From NCBI RefSeq assembly GCF_000308415.1, contig NZ_BAFS01000276.1, forward strand, positions 1 to 36,666: a stretch of DNA of 36,666 nt, in the 5' to 3' direction. Below the pieces are notes generated by a model that saw only the letters and a list, made by a program, of their open reading frames with translations, did no database searches and was not told where the DNA came from. The position numbers and the translations under genes were made by a program. This document shows positions 15,086 to 23,035 of this stretch, piece after piece; position 1 is the first letter of the stretch; every line of letters begins with the position of its first letter. Source of the DNA: Nocardia asiatica NBRC 100129. Its GTDB lineage: Bacteria > Actinomycetota > Actinomycetes > Mycobacteriales > Mycobacteriaceae.

Positions 15086-15421
15086 TCAGTCGGAATCGGC
15101 GGGCGGATCGGCCAGTGGCCAGCCGCCCGCGGCCAGACGGGAGGCGACGCGGGCGACGTCCCGCTCGTCCGGCTGCTCCATGGCGAACCGGGCGATGGCC
15201 TGCTCGATCTCGGCGCGGCCGATCCGGCTGTCCGGATTCGACGCGACCAGTTCCTCCGCGATGGCGACCACCTCGTAATCGGTGAGGTGCCGATGCAGGA
15301 CCGCGAACAGGGCGACGTAATCCGACCGCGGAACACCTTGCGGATAGCCCGAGCGCAGCCAGCCCACCACCTTGCCGAGCAGTTTCGGCCGAGCCGAAAC
15401 GGGTTTCCCTGGATCGGTCAC
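15086..15421 (-). CDS. DUF3349 protein, paralog 2
   Basis: An 111-residue DUF3349 protein with LGKVVGWLRSGYPQGVPRSD followed by YVALFAVLHRHLTDYEVVAI and the final VARVASRLAAGGWPLAD. It shares the GWLR.GYP.GVP.SDY pattern with paralog 1 but is clearly diverged. GTG 15421 is chosen as start because GAGGAG lies 5 nt before it, inside the end of the membrane-protein gene. The function is unknown. Its place between a membrane protein and paralog 1, downstream of PiT, suggests a role tied to phosphate uptake, but only by association. Confidence 0.78.
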   Translation of the reverse strand: MTDPGKPVSARPKLLGKVVGWLRSGYPQGVPRSDYVALFAVLHRHLTDYEVVAIAEELVASNPDSRIGRAEIEQAIARFAMEQPDERDVARVASRLAAGGWPLADPPADSD

Positions 15422-15432
15422 ACTGACACTCC

Positions 15433-15717
15433 TCACGCCTGCCCGAACAGATGGATGCCGAATCTGGCGGCGAGAAACGCCTTCGCCGTGTACAGGATTC
15501 CGCTGACGATGGCCACGACGACCAGCACGAAGCACGTCAGCGCGAGCGCCAGCGCGGGATAGTTGCGCCGCACCGTGCCGGTACTCGCGTCGGTCGTCAC
15601 CGTCGTCGACCAGAACCGCACTCCGATCGCGAAGATCATCGGCAGCCCCGCTCCGAGTATCAGCCCGGCCACGGTGACTTTCCACAGCGCGTTCAGATTC
15701 GTGACGAGAGTATGCAC
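15433..15717 (-). CDS. Small two-helix membrane protein of the pit operon
   Basis: A 94-residue protein with two predicted membrane helices: about residues 12-32 (KVTVAGLILGAGLPMIFAIG) and about 54-78 (ALALALTCFVLVVVAIVSGI). Between them is a short polar loop. The position corresponds to Rv0544c in M. tuberculosis, between pitA and a DUF3349 gene. Start GTG 15717 has AGGAGG 7 nt upstream, overlapping the PiT stop region. It could be an accessory subunit of the phosphate transporter; nothing in the sequence proves this. Confidence 0.78.
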   Translation of the reverse strand: MHTLVTNLNALWKVTVAGLILGAGLPMIFAIGVRFWSTTVTTDASTGTVRRNYPALALALTCFVLVVVAIVSGILYTAKAFLAARFGIHLFGQA

Positions 15718-15729
15718 GCCTTGGCCTCC

Positions 15730-16932
15730 TTACACCTGGGCCGAGTGGTTCGAGTCCGCCGACGTGGCCCGATCACTCGCGCCGGGAGGATCGGACTGCT
15801 CGCCCGGCCACTCGTTGACGTTGCCGGTGTGCACCGGATCGCGCCGCGACCGCAGGTACATCAGCGCCGACAGCCCGAGCAGGAGGCCGAATACCAGGAG
15901 CACCCCGGCCAGCCCGCCGACGACGTGCGCGACGACCCAGCAGATCGCACCGGCCGCCGCGGCCAGCGGCAGCGTGAGCAGCCAGGCGACCACCATCCGG
16001 CCCATCACGCCCCAGCGCACCTCGGCGCCCTTACCCAGGCCGGTGCCGAGGATCGAGCCGGTCGCGGTCTGCGTGGTGGACAGCGGGAGCCCGAAGTGGG
16101 CCGAGGTGAGGATGATCGCGGCCGAGGCGGATTCCGCCGCGAGCCCCTGCGGAGAGTCGATCTCGACCAAGCCCTTGCCCAGCGTGCGGATGATCCGCCA
16201 GCCGCCGAGATAGGTGCCCGCCGCGATGGCGACGGCGCACGCGGCCATCACCCACAGCGGCAGCTCGTCGTCCTTGGTGAGCGTGCCGTGCGCCACGAGC
16301 GCGAGGAAGATCACGCCCATCGTCTTCTGCGCGTCGTTCGTGCCGTGCGCCAGCGAGACGAGGGAGGCGGAGCCGATCTGCCCCCAGCGGAAACCTTCGG
16401 TGATCTTGTCCTGCTCGGCGTCGCGCGTGATCCGATACACCAGCCAGGTGCCGATCGCCGAGACCAGCGCGGCGACGACGGGCGCGAGCACGGCGGGAAG
16501 AACGATCTTGGTCAGCACGCCCTCCGAGCCGGACGCCCAGATCACCCCGCTCCAGCCGAGCGCGGCCAGCGTCGCCCCGATCAGACCGCCGAACAGCGCG
16601 TGCGAGGAACTCGACGGCAGACCCAGCAGCCAGGTGAGCAGGTTCCACAGGATCCCGCCGACCAGACCGGCGAACACGATCACCAGCAGGTCGTGGCCGC
16701 CGACGGCGTCGAGCCGCACGATCCCCTTCGCCACGGTGGCGGCCACGGCCACCGACAGGAACGCGCCGAGCAGGTTCAGCACCGCCGAGAGCGCGACCGC
16801 CACGCGCGGCCGGAGCGCTCCGGTGGCGATCGAGGTCGCCATCGCGTTGGCGGTGTCGTGGAAGCCGTTCGTGAAATCGAATGCGAGCGCCGTGACGATG
16901 ACGATCAGGAGAACCAGTAATTCGACGGTCAC
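15730..16932 (-). CDS. pitA: PiT-family inorganic phosphate transporter
   Basis: A roughly 400-residue low-affinity phosphate (metal-phosphate/proton) symporter in the cytoplasmic membrane. The two duplicated signatures of the family are visible: ALAFDFTNGFHDTANAMATS near the N-terminus and SLVSLAHGTNDAQKTMGVIF in the middle, both with the GxND core, plus PSSSSHALFGGLIGA and PLSTTQTATGSILG. Start GTG 16932 matches the N-terminus of mycobacterial PitA, but GGAGG is only 1 nt away from it; GTG 16950 is a possible earlier start. The last 35 residues are polar and hydrophilic. It heads an operon with the small membrane protein and two DUF3349 genes. Confidence 0.9.
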   Translation of the reverse strand: MTVELLVLLIVIVTALAFDFTNGFHDTANAMATSIATGALRPRVAVALSAVLNLLGAFLSVAVAATVAKGIVRLDAVGGHDLLVIVFAGLVGGILWNLLTWLLGLPSSSSHALFGGLIGATLAALGWSGVIWASGSEGVLTKIVLPAVLAPVVAALVSAIGTWLVYRITRDAEQDKITEGFRWGQIGSASLVSLAHGTNDAQKTMGVIFLALVAHGTLTKDDELPLWVMAACAVAIAAGTYLGGWRIIRTLGKGLVEIDSPQGLAAESASAAIILTSAHFGLPLSTTQTATGSILGTGLGKGAEVRWGVMGRMVVAWLLTLPLAAAAGAICWVVAHVVGGLAGVLLVFGLLLGLSALMYLRSRRDPVHTGNVNEWPGEQSDPPGASDRATSADSNHSAQV

Positions 16933-16990
16933 GCCTCCAGTCTGCTGCACCCCCGATCGCCGCAGCCACGCCGGTGACCTGAAGTTACGT

Positions 16991-17010
16991 GGGCCGGCCT
17001 GGACCGGCCC
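16991..17010 (-). terminator. Short hairpin after the lipase gene
   Basis: GGGCCGG and CCGGCCC pair around a 6-nt loop just beyond the lipase stop codon at 17023 (minus strand), between that gene and pitA. There is no T-tract after it, so termination efficiency is uncertain. Confidence 0.4.
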
Positions 17011-17022
17011 GGTTCGCCCTGG

Positions 17023-18276
17023 TCAGCCGACTCGCGTGCAGTGCGCGGCCACCGGCCGACCGGCGAACCGATCATCGATCCAGGAGTTCGCGCCGGGAAT
17101 GCCGCTCAGCCCCACCAGGAAGTGTTCGCCGAGATAGACCTGGAAATCCACCGGCGTCCCGCCGCCGCACCAGTCCGCGTAGAGGTTTTCCGCGCCGGCC
17201 AGCGGCACCCACGGGTCGTGCGTGGCGTGGTAGAGGAAGACCGGCATCGTCGGCGCCCGCGCACCCAGCCGATTCGCGGCCAGGATCTCCCGGACCATCG
17301 GCAGCTCGGTGGGCGCCGCGGCGTGTGTGAGCGCCTGCACCGGAATCGGCGCCACGACACCGGCGAACTCCTCCGCTGTCATGCACAGGTCCTTGCCGAT
17401 CTGGGCCAGTCGCCAGCCGTTGTCGTTCATCAGGCCGAGCAGTTCGGGGTATTCCCGCGCCAGCCCGAGCGTCGCGGCCAAGAAGACTCCGGAGGCGGCG
17501 TTGCGGCCGTTCATGGTGGACAGCAGCATGCCGAAGTCGGCGGGAACGCCGCCGAACGCCGCGCCAACCAGATTCAGCTCGGGCGCGTACTCCGGGGCCA
17601 GCTGGGCGGCCCACCCGCTGGCGATCGCGCCGCCGGAGTATCCGGTGACCACCGTGGGCGCGTCCGGGTGCAGCCCCAGCTCAGGCGCTGTCACCACGGC
17701 GCGGATCGAGTCGAGCACCGCGTGCCCGGCCATCAGTCCCGCCCCGTATGCCTGCCGCGGACCCTGATGGTCCGGGACGAGCACCGCGTAGCCCTTGGCC
17801 AGCGGGATCTGGGCGGCCCACAACTTGGCCGACAGCTCGGTCCTGAGTTCGTAGGACGGTGCGCACCGATGCCCGAGCGAGTCGATCGCGGCATTGAACG
17901 ACAGCACCGGGCGCGGTCCCGGCCCGGGCCACGGCGCGCGCGGCACGAGCAGCGTCGCGACCACCGGCACCGGACGATCCTTGGCGTCGGTGGACCGGAT
18001 CAGCAGTTCGGTCGACTGCAACGGGAACACGGTCAGCCCCGTACCTCCGGGACGGGAGGCGAGAATCGTTCCAGGAGGAAGACTCTCGAATTCCGGCGGC
18101 GGCACGTAGAACGGATCGTTGAGCGGCGTGGGCAGAATGCCCGAATACTCGCGCGAGGGCGTGAGGAACTGCTCGATCGGATTCGCCTGCGCGGGCGTAC
18201 CGACCGCACAAACCGCCAACGCGCCGAGCAACGCCACTACCAGCCGGGCATACCGCCCGCACAGCACATTTCGCAT
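17023..18276 (-). CDS. Secreted lipase of the LIP (secretory lipase) family
   Basis: A 417-residue alpha/beta hydrolase with a signal peptide: basic start, hydrophobic core (LVVALLGALAVCAV) and cleavage predicted after AQA (residue 31). The nucleophile elbow GYSGG places the catalytic serine at Ser214. Asp354 in HATHDPWVPL and His385 in YLGEHFL fit the remainder of the triad. Residues DHQGPRQAYGAG and the MND.GWRLAQIG segment are typical of secretory lipases (PF03583), which are common in Nocardia and mycobacteria and hydrolyse triacylglycerols or other esters outside the cell. ATG 18276 gives a clean signal peptide; the frame is open to 18525 but without coding character. It stands alone between pitA and ligB. 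Confidence 0.88.
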   Translation of the reverse strand: MRNVLCGRYARLVVALLGALAVCAVGTPAQANPIEQFLTPSREYSGILPTPLNDPFYVPPPEFESLPPGTILASRPGGTGLTVFPLQSTELLIRSTDAKDRPVPVVATLLVPRAPWPGPGPRPVLSFNAAIDSLGHRCAPSYELRTELSAKLWAAQIPLAKGYAVLVPDHQGPRQAYGAGLMAGHAVLDSIRAVVTAPELGLHPDAPTVVTGYSGGAIASGWAAQLAPEYAPELNLVGAAFGGVPADFGMLLSTMNGRNAASGVFLAATLGLAREYPELLGLMNDNGWRLAQIGKDLCMTAEEFAGVVAPIPVQALTHAAAPTELPMVREILAANRLGARAPTMPVFLYHATHDPWVPLAGAENLYADWCGGGTPVDFQVYLGEHFLVGLSGIPGANSWIDDRFAGRPVAAHCTRVG

Positions 18277-18448
18277 CAACCCACCCGCCCGCCGATTCCT
18301 TGTCCGGAAGTACGAACCGGCCGGACCATGTGCATTGTGGCGGCCATCCGGAACCTTGCGCTGCCCATACTTACAGTGGCTCGACGCGCTCGGCACGCCC
18401 GACACGCGCCCCGCGCGGGAGCGGGCGCGCTTCACATCGCGGCGACGC

Positions 18449-19960
18449 TCACGGCAGCAGCGCGCGAACCGTATCGATGGTGTCCGCCTGGGCGGGTTCT
18501 TTGTCGGGGCGGTAGCGCACCACACGAGCGAATCGCAAAGCGACTCCGCCGGGGTAGCGCGGGCTCACCTGAACGCCGTCCAAGGCGATCTCGACGACGA
18601 GTTCCGGCCACAGATACACGGTGTGCTGATCGCGGGAGCGCTCGTGGCGCGGGAATTCGGCGGTCTGCCAGTGCAGCAGCGCGTCGGTGAGCCCTTTGAA
18701 GGTCTTGCCGACCATGACCGGCTCGCCGGTCTCCGGATCACGCGCGCCCAAGTGCAAGTTCGACAGATAGCCGGTGCGGCGCCCGTAACCCCACTCCGCC
18801 CCGAGCACGATCAGGTCGAGGGTGTGCGTCGGCTTGATCTTCTGCCAGGCCCTGCCCCGCCTGCCCGCGGCATACGGCGCGGTGAGCGACTTGATCATGA
18901 CGCCCTCGTGCCCCGCCGCCAGCGCGCCGTCGAAGTATTCGGCGGCCGTCTCGGCGTCCGGCCGCAGCAGCGCGGGAATGGCGTGCGCGCCGGCCACCTT
19001 CGTCAGCGCGGCGCGCCGCTCCGACAGCGGAGCGTCGAGCAGGTCGCGGCCGTCCAGGTGCAGGCAGTCGAAGAAATACGGGTGCAGCAGCAGTTCCCGG
19101 GTGGAACTCACCTCGGCGAAGCGGCTCATGGTCTCCTGGAACGGGCGTGGCCGCCCGGAGTCGGTGAGCGCCAGCGTCTCGCCGTCCAGCACGACGCTCG
19201 CGCAGTCCAAGGCCGCGACCAGCTCGACGAGTTCCGGCACGCCCGCGGTGATCTCCCGCAGCGTCCGGGTGAACACCCGGATCCGGTCGCCGTCCCGGTG
19301 CACCTGAATGCGGGCGCCGTCCAATTTGTGCTCGACGCTCACCTCGCCCTCGAACTCGATCAGCGCCTCGTCCAGCGTCGCACCGGGCGAGGCGAGCATG
19401 GGCTGGATCGGGCGGCCGACTTCGAGCCGGAACTCCGCGAGCGCCGCGGCGCCACCGGTCAGCGCCGCGACGGCGGTGACCGGCAACCGGCCCGACAACA
19501 TGTAGGCCCGGCGCACCAGGTCCGGCGGCACGCCCGCGGCGACCGCCACGGCTTCGGCGACCACGGCGGTGAGCGCGCCCTGGCGTAATTCGCCGGTGAG
19601 CAGGCGCACCAGAAAGCCCTGTTCGTCCACGGTCGCCGCGGACCACAGCGCCGCGAGCAGTTCCTTGCGCCGGGCGGCGGAACCGGCGCCGGAAGTGCCG
19701 GCCAGATCGCTCAGCGCGGCGTGCACCGCCGCGACCGACAGCGTCGCCACCGGCGCGGGAGCGATGTCGAGGGTGGTGAGCGTGCGCCATCCGGTGCCGA
19801 TCCGGCCCTGCGGTAGCTCGCCGGACGCCCACGCGACCACCGGGGCGAGCTCCTCGGGCGCGGCCGAGGTCAGCAGCCGCGCCAACGTGGCGATCTTCGT
19901 CTTGCGTGACTTGGTCGCGCGCACGGTCTCCGAGGCCACGACGACATCCGAGAACAACAC
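18449..19960 (-). CDS. ligB: ATP-dependent DNA ligase, LigB type
   Basis: A 503-residue ATP-dependent DNA ligase. The N-terminal DNA-binding domain (FSDVVVASETVRATKSRKTK, SGELPQGRIGTGW) is followed by the adenylation domain with the lysine that takes AMP at about residue 212 (EHKLDGARIQVHR, the KxDG motif), later motifs VLDGETL, HEGVMIKSL and the WQKIKPTH motif V. The OB-fold end has the PRYPGGVALRFARV motif. Length and motif set match M. tuberculosis LigB, a non-essential ligase beside the NAD-dependent LigA. Start is set at GTG 19960 by homology; ATG 19990 is the longer alternative. TACCGT ends 7 nt before GTG 19960, so the mRNA may be leaderless. It is divergent from ramB. Confidence 0.92.
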   Translation of the reverse strand: MLFSDVVVASETVRATKSRKTKIATLARLLTSAAPEELAPVVAWASGELPQGRIGTGWRTLTTLDIAPAPVATLSVAAVHAALSDLAGTSGAGSAARRKELLAALWSAATVDEQGFLVRLLTGELRQGALTAVVAEAVAVAAGVPPDLVRRAYMLSGRLPVTAVAALTGGAAALAEFRLEVGRPIQPMLASPGATLDEALIEFEGEVSVEHKLDGARIQVHRDGDRIRVFTRTLREITAGVPELVELVAALDCASVVLDGETLALTDSGRPRPFQETMSRFAEVSSTRELLLHPYFFDCLHLDGRDLLDAPLSERRAALTKVAGAHAIPALLRPDAETAAEYFDGALAAGHEGVMIKSLTAPYAAGRRGRAWQKIKPTHTLDLIVLGAEWGYGRRTGYLSNLHLGARDPETGEPVMVGKTFKGLTDALLHWQTAEFPRHERSRDQHTVYLWPELVVEIALDGVQVSPRYPGGVALRFARVVRYRPDKEPAQADTIDTVRALLP

Positions 19961-19967
19961 TCTGCCG

Positions 19968-19973
19968 ACGGTA
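19968..19973 (-). promoter_or_regulatory. Putative -10 element of ligB
   Basis: On the minus strand TACCGT (TAnnnT) is followed by 7 nt and the GTG start codon, a leaderless arrangement. It is an indirect support for the 19960 start of ligB. Confidence 0.4.
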
Positions 19974-20018
19974 GCCGCCGGGTACGACATCGGGGCGCGA
20001 CCGGCTGTTAATCATCAA

Positions 20019-20048
20019 TTGGCACGGATGCGAAAGCGACCATAAACT
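20019..20048 (+). promoter_or_regulatory. Promoter of the ramB-like gene
   Basis: TTGGCA (20019-20024), 18 bp, then TAAACT (20043-20048), which ends 6 nt before the ATG at 20055. Both hexamers are close to the housekeeping consensus, and the spacing predicts a leaderless transcript starting at the A of ATG. Confidence 0.6.
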
Positions 20049-20054
20049 GGACGC

Positions 20055-21461
20055 ATGGCCAAGACCTATGTCGGCGCTCGGTTGCGTCAGCTGCGGACCG
20101 AACGCGGGCTGAGCCAGGTCTCCCTGGCCCAGCAGCTGGAGATCTCGGCCAGCTATCTCAACCAGATCGAGCACGACGTGCGCCCGCTCACCGTCCCGGT
20201 GTTGCTGAAGATCAGCGACGTGTTCGGCGTCGACGCCACCTTCTTCTCCGCCCAGGACGACACCCGCCTCATCGCCGAACTCCAAGAGGTGGTGATGGAC
20301 CAGGAACTCGGCATCGAGGCCGACGCCCAGGAGATCGCGGACATGGTCTCGGCACACCCGAGTATGGCCCGCGCGCTGGTCAACATGCACAACCGGTACC
20401 GCAACACCTCCGCGCAGCTGGCCGCGGCCACCGAGGATCGGTTCGCCGACAGCGCGGGCAGCGGGGCGATCAGCAAACCGCACGAGGAAGTGCGGGACTA
20501 CTTCTATCAGCGGCAGAACTACATCCACGAGCTGGACACCGCCGCGGAAGACCTCACCGCGCGCATCCGTTTCCACGGCGGCGACGTGAACAGCGAGGTC
20601 GCCAGGATGTTGCGCGCGCACGACGTGCGGATCACCGAGCGCATCGACCTCGGCGAGGGTGTGCTGCACCGCTACGATCCGCAGACGCGGAACCTGGAGA
20701 TCGCCCCGCACCTGTCCGGCGGGCAACGGTCGTTCAAGCTCGCCGCCGAGCTGGCCTACTTCGAGTGCGGCGAGCTGCTGGAAAAGCTGGTCGAGGAGGG
20801 AAATTTCGCGTCCGAGGACGCGCGCAAGCTGGCCATGCTGGGCCTGGCCAACTACTTCGCGGCGGCGACGGTGCTGCCGTACACGCATTTCCACGAGGTC
20901 GCCGAGGACTTCCGCTACGACATCGAACGGCTGTCGGCGTTCTTCACCCAGAGCTACGAGACCATCTGTCACCGGCTCTCCACGTTGCAGCGGCCGTCGC
21001 TGCGCGGCGTGCCGTTCTCGTTCGTGCGGGTGGATCGGGCGGGCAACATGTCCAAGCGCCAGTCCGCCACCGGTTTCCACTTCTCCGCCAGCGGCGGGAC
21101 GTGTCCGCTGTGGAATGTCTACGAGACCTTCGCCTATCCCGGCAAGATCATGACCCAGATCGCGCAGATGCCCGACGGCCGCAAATACCTGTGGGTGGCG
21201 CGCACGGTGGAACGCCGCGCCACCCGCTTCGGCCAGCCGAGCAAGACCTTCGCCATCGGTCTCGGCTGCGAACTGCGGCACGCGGCCCGCGTGATCTACG
21301 CCGACGGCATCGACCTCGACGAAGTGCAGCCGACGCCGATCGGTGCGGGCTGCCGGGTCTGCGAACGCGCCAACTGCCCCCAGCGCGCATTCCCGCCCTT
21401 GGGCAAGGTGCTCGACATCAGCGAACATCGCAGCTCGGTATCGCCGTACGTGCTGAAGTAG
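20055..21461 (+). CDS. ramB: RamB-like regulator of acetate/short-chain acyl-CoA metabolism (XRE + ScfR family)
   Basis: A 468-residue regulator that I recognise as close to mycobacterial RamB (Rv0465c). The N-terminal XRE HTH (about residues 6-60) contains LEISASYLNQIEHDVRPLTV, a helix shared with RamB. The central domain has VRDYFYQRQNYIHELDTAAE and the IrrE-like region ELAYFECGELLEKLV. The C-terminal domain has GVPFSFVRVDRAGNMSKRQS and SGGTCPLWNVYETFAYPGKI, ending with a Cys cluster GAGCRVCERANCPQRAF. RamB represses glyoxylate-cycle and acetate genes in Corynebacterium and mycobacteria; the related PrpR carries an Fe-S cluster at such cysteines. No target gene is adjacent here: the neighbours are ligB (divergent) and an MFS operon. 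Confidence 0.9.
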   Translation: MAKTYVGARLRQLRTERGLSQVSLAQQLEISASYLNQIEHDVRPLTVPVLLKISDVFGVDATFFSAQDDTRLIAELQEVVMDQELGIEADAQEIADMVSAHPSMARALVNMHNRYRNTSAQLAAATEDRFADSAGSGAISKPHEEVRDYFYQRQNYIHELDTAAEDLTARIRFHGGDVNSEVARMLRAHDVRITERIDLGEGVLHRYDPQTRNLEIAPHLSGGQRSFKLAAELAYFECGELLEKLVEEGNFASEDARKLAMLGLANYFAAATVLPYTHFHEVAEDFRYDIERLSAFFTQSYETICHRLSTLQRPSLRGVPFSFVRVDRAGNMSKRQSATGFHFSASGGTCPLWNVYETFAYPGKIMTQIAQMPDGRKYLWVARTVERRATRFGQPSKTFAIGLGCELRHAARVIYADGIDLDEVQPTPIGAGCRVCERANCPQRAFPPLGKVLDISEHRSSVSPYVLK

Positions 21462-21490
21462 TCGCACACCGCACACCACACACCGCACAC

Positions 21491-21543
21491 CGCCGCCACG
21501 CTCGAGCGGGCGCACAACGCCGCCGCCACACTCGAGCGGGCGC
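21491..21543. repeat. Two 23-bp direct repeats with a 30-bp period
   Basis: Bases 21491-21513 and 21521-21543 match at 22 of 23 positions and each contains a CTCGAGCGGGCGC segment. Just before them, from 21463, there are short iterations of the CGCACAC type. This lies in the 273-bp gap after the ramB stop codon and looks like local slippage or tandem duplication. Confidence 0.7.
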
Positions 21544-21688
21544 GGCCGCAGCGGTCACGATGCCGCGCGACGCGGCTCGGGAATTCCGCGACATGGCGAT
21601 CGACGACGCCTGGGATGGTCCGCAGCCCGATCAGACCTGCACCGGCCGAGTCGTTCCGGTGCGGCGAACCGACGGCGGAACACGACGA

Positions 21689-21721
21689 CCGCCCGGGTAC
21701 CGGTGTACCGATACCGGGCGG
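21689..21721. terminator. Hairpin between convergent ramB and MFS genes
   Basis: CCGCCCGG (21689-21696) pairs with CCGGGCGG (21714-21721), and the internal bases continue the pairing with small mismatches, giving a long near-perfect stem. It stands 14 bp beyond the MFS stop and 228 bp beyond the ramB stop, so it is best read as the MFS terminator, possibly acting in both directions. No T-tract is present. Confidence 0.5.
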
Positions 21722-21734
21722 AGGCCACGTTCGA

Positions 21735-22961
21735 TCAGGCGGCTTGCGCCCTTCGCTGCATCCGTAGGCCGGCTACCGTCATGATCAGCGCGGCGACCAG
21801 CAACAGCGCGAGTGTCCAAGCGAGGGTGGCGAATCCGTGGGGCGCCGCGGCGGCCGCGACCAGCGGGCCGGCGGTCGCGCCCACGTAGAAGCTGAACATG
21901 GCGACCGACATGGCGGCGGCGCGGGATTCACCGCCGAGTTCGCCCGCGCTCTGCAATACGGCCGGAGCGATGATGCCGAGCCCGCCGACCAGAACGGCGA
22001 GCAGGACGGCCAGCACGGCCGGGTGGGTTCCCGCGAAGGTCGCGATGACCATCGCCGTGGCGGCGATCAGCACGCCGAGCACGATCTGACCGTGCTTGGA
22101 CAGCCGAGCCAGCGGCACCGCGAGCACGGGCAGCGCGAGCATCACCGGGAGCGCGCCCGCACGCAGCGCGAGCAGTTCGCCGGAGCCACGCACCACCCCG
22201 GTCAGTTCGAGGCCGGTGTACACCCCGACCATGACCGCCATGCTCATCGCGCCCGCGATCAGCATCGGCAGCAGCGCCCGGATGCGCAGCACCGCGGGAA
22301 TCGCGGCGTAGCTGTGCCGCAGCGGCAGGTCCCGACCGGTGGGCGCGTCCGACAGCAGCGCTGACCGCAGCACCAGTGCGAGCACGGCGAAGACGATCGC
22401 GGAGGCGACGAATACGGTGCGCCACGGGAACGCGCCCACCATCCACTGCGACACGATCTGCGCTACCACCGTCGCCGCGAGGAACGAGGTAGCCACGGAC
22501 ATGGTGGCCACGGCGCGGTGCGCGGGAGCGATGCGGGTGGCGACGTAGGCCATGATCGCGGGCGGAATCGAGCCGACCACCAGGCCCTGCGCGACCCGCA
22601 GGACGACGGCCACCGGCGCACTGAACGCCATGCCGGTCAATAGTGTGACCACTGCGGCCGCCAGCATCCCGGTGACCAGTACCCGGCGGTGACCGTAGCG
22701 ATCCGACAGTGGCCCGAACAGGACGAAGCCGCCTGCGTAGCCGAACGCGAACGCGCTGATGATCCAGGTCATCGCGGCCGAACCGACGCCCCAGTCGGCT
22801 CGCATGGCGGTGAAAAGCGGGATGGGAACGTACATCTGGCCCGTGGCAAGCAGGGCGGACAGGACGAAGAAGGGCAGGGTGCGCCCGGTGTGGGCACGCG
22901 AAGAGGCGTCCCGGGTGCGCGTCCGGACCGGAGCCACGGACTGGAAGGTGGGCATTGCCAT
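21735..22961 (-). CDS. MFS transporter
   Basis: A 408-residue major facilitator superfamily protein with about 12 hydrophobic segments. The A-motif between helices 2 and 3 is GPLSDRYGHRRVLVTG. RVAQGLVVGSIPPAIMAYVA and the C-terminal half (GGLGIIAPAVLQSAGELGGE) resemble drug/metabolite exporters of the YnfM/AraJ type. ATG 22961 is chosen because TACCTT ends 6 nt before it and TTGACA lies 18 bp further up, so the transcript is leaderless; ATG 22955 is close by. It is divergent from a TetR gene across a 74-bp region with a shared operator, the usual layout of a regulated efflux pump. Substrate unknown. Confidence 0.85.
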   Translation of the reverse strand: MAMPTFQSVAPVRTRTRDASSRAHTGRTLPFFVLSALLATGQMYVPIPLFTAMRADWGVGSAAMTWIISAFAFGYAGGFVLFGPLSDRYGHRRVLVTGMLAAAVVTLLTGMAFSAPVAVVLRVAQGLVVGSIPPAIMAYVATRIAPAHRAVATMSVATSFLAATVVAQIVSQWMVGAFPWRTVFVASAIVFAVLALVLRSALLSDAPTGRDLPLRHSYAAIPAVLRIRALLPMLIAGAMSMAVMVGVYTGLELTGVVRGSGELLALRAGALPVMLALPVLAVPLARLSKHGQIVLGVLIAATAMVIATFAGTHPAVLAVLLAVLVGGLGIIAPAVLQSAGELGGESRAAAMSVAMFSFYVGATAGPLVAAAAAPHGFATLAWTLALLLVAALIMTVAGLRMQRRAQAA

Positions 22962-22967
22962 GGATCG

Positions 22968-22997
22968 AAGGTAGGCCCGGAGCGCGCACATTGTCAA
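22968..22997 (-). promoter_or_regulatory. Promoter of the MFS gene
   Basis: On the minus strand: TTGACA (22997-22992), 18 bp, TACCTT (22973-22968), then 6 nt and the ATG at 22961. Both hexamers are near consensus and the arrangement predicts a leaderless mRNA. The -35 overlaps the left end of the palindromic operator by two bases. Confidence 0.65.
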
Positions 22998-23011
22998 CCA
23001 AATAGTTGGTT
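22996..23011. promoter_or_regulatory. TetR-type operator AACCAA-ATAG-TTGGTT
   Basis: A perfect 6-bp inverted repeat with a 4-bp spacer, AACCAAATAGTTGGTT, between the MFS and TetR genes. Its end overlaps the MFS -35 hexamer, and it lies just upstream of the -10 of the TetR gene, so one bound repressor could block both promoters. This is the expected site for the adjacent TetR protein. Confidence 0.7.
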
Positions 23012-23022
23012 TAATGGAATGG

Positions 23023-23028
23023 TAAAGT
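23023..23028 (+). promoter_or_regulatory. Putative -10 element of the tetR gene
   Basis: TAAAGT fits TAnnnT and is followed by 7 nt and the ATG at 23036, again without a Shine-Dalgarno sequence. No standard -35 is seen at 17-18 bp, where the palindrome lies instead. Confidence 0.45.
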
Positions 23029-23035
23029 GTCCGTC

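Noticed and set aside
15451..16920. A 489-codon plus-strand frame opposite the PiT gene
   Set aside because: Its translation is Arg/Gln/His-rich and matches no fold, whereas the minus strand has clear PiT signatures and membrane helices.
18738..21515. A 925-codon minus-strand frame through ligB and ramB
   Set aside because: It overlaps both real genes in other frames and has the composition of an antisense or out-of-frame reading.
21463..21543. A CRISPR-like array in the short repeats after ramB
   Set aside because: Only two 23-bp repeats with a 7-bp spacer and low-complexity flanks; no cas gene is present.
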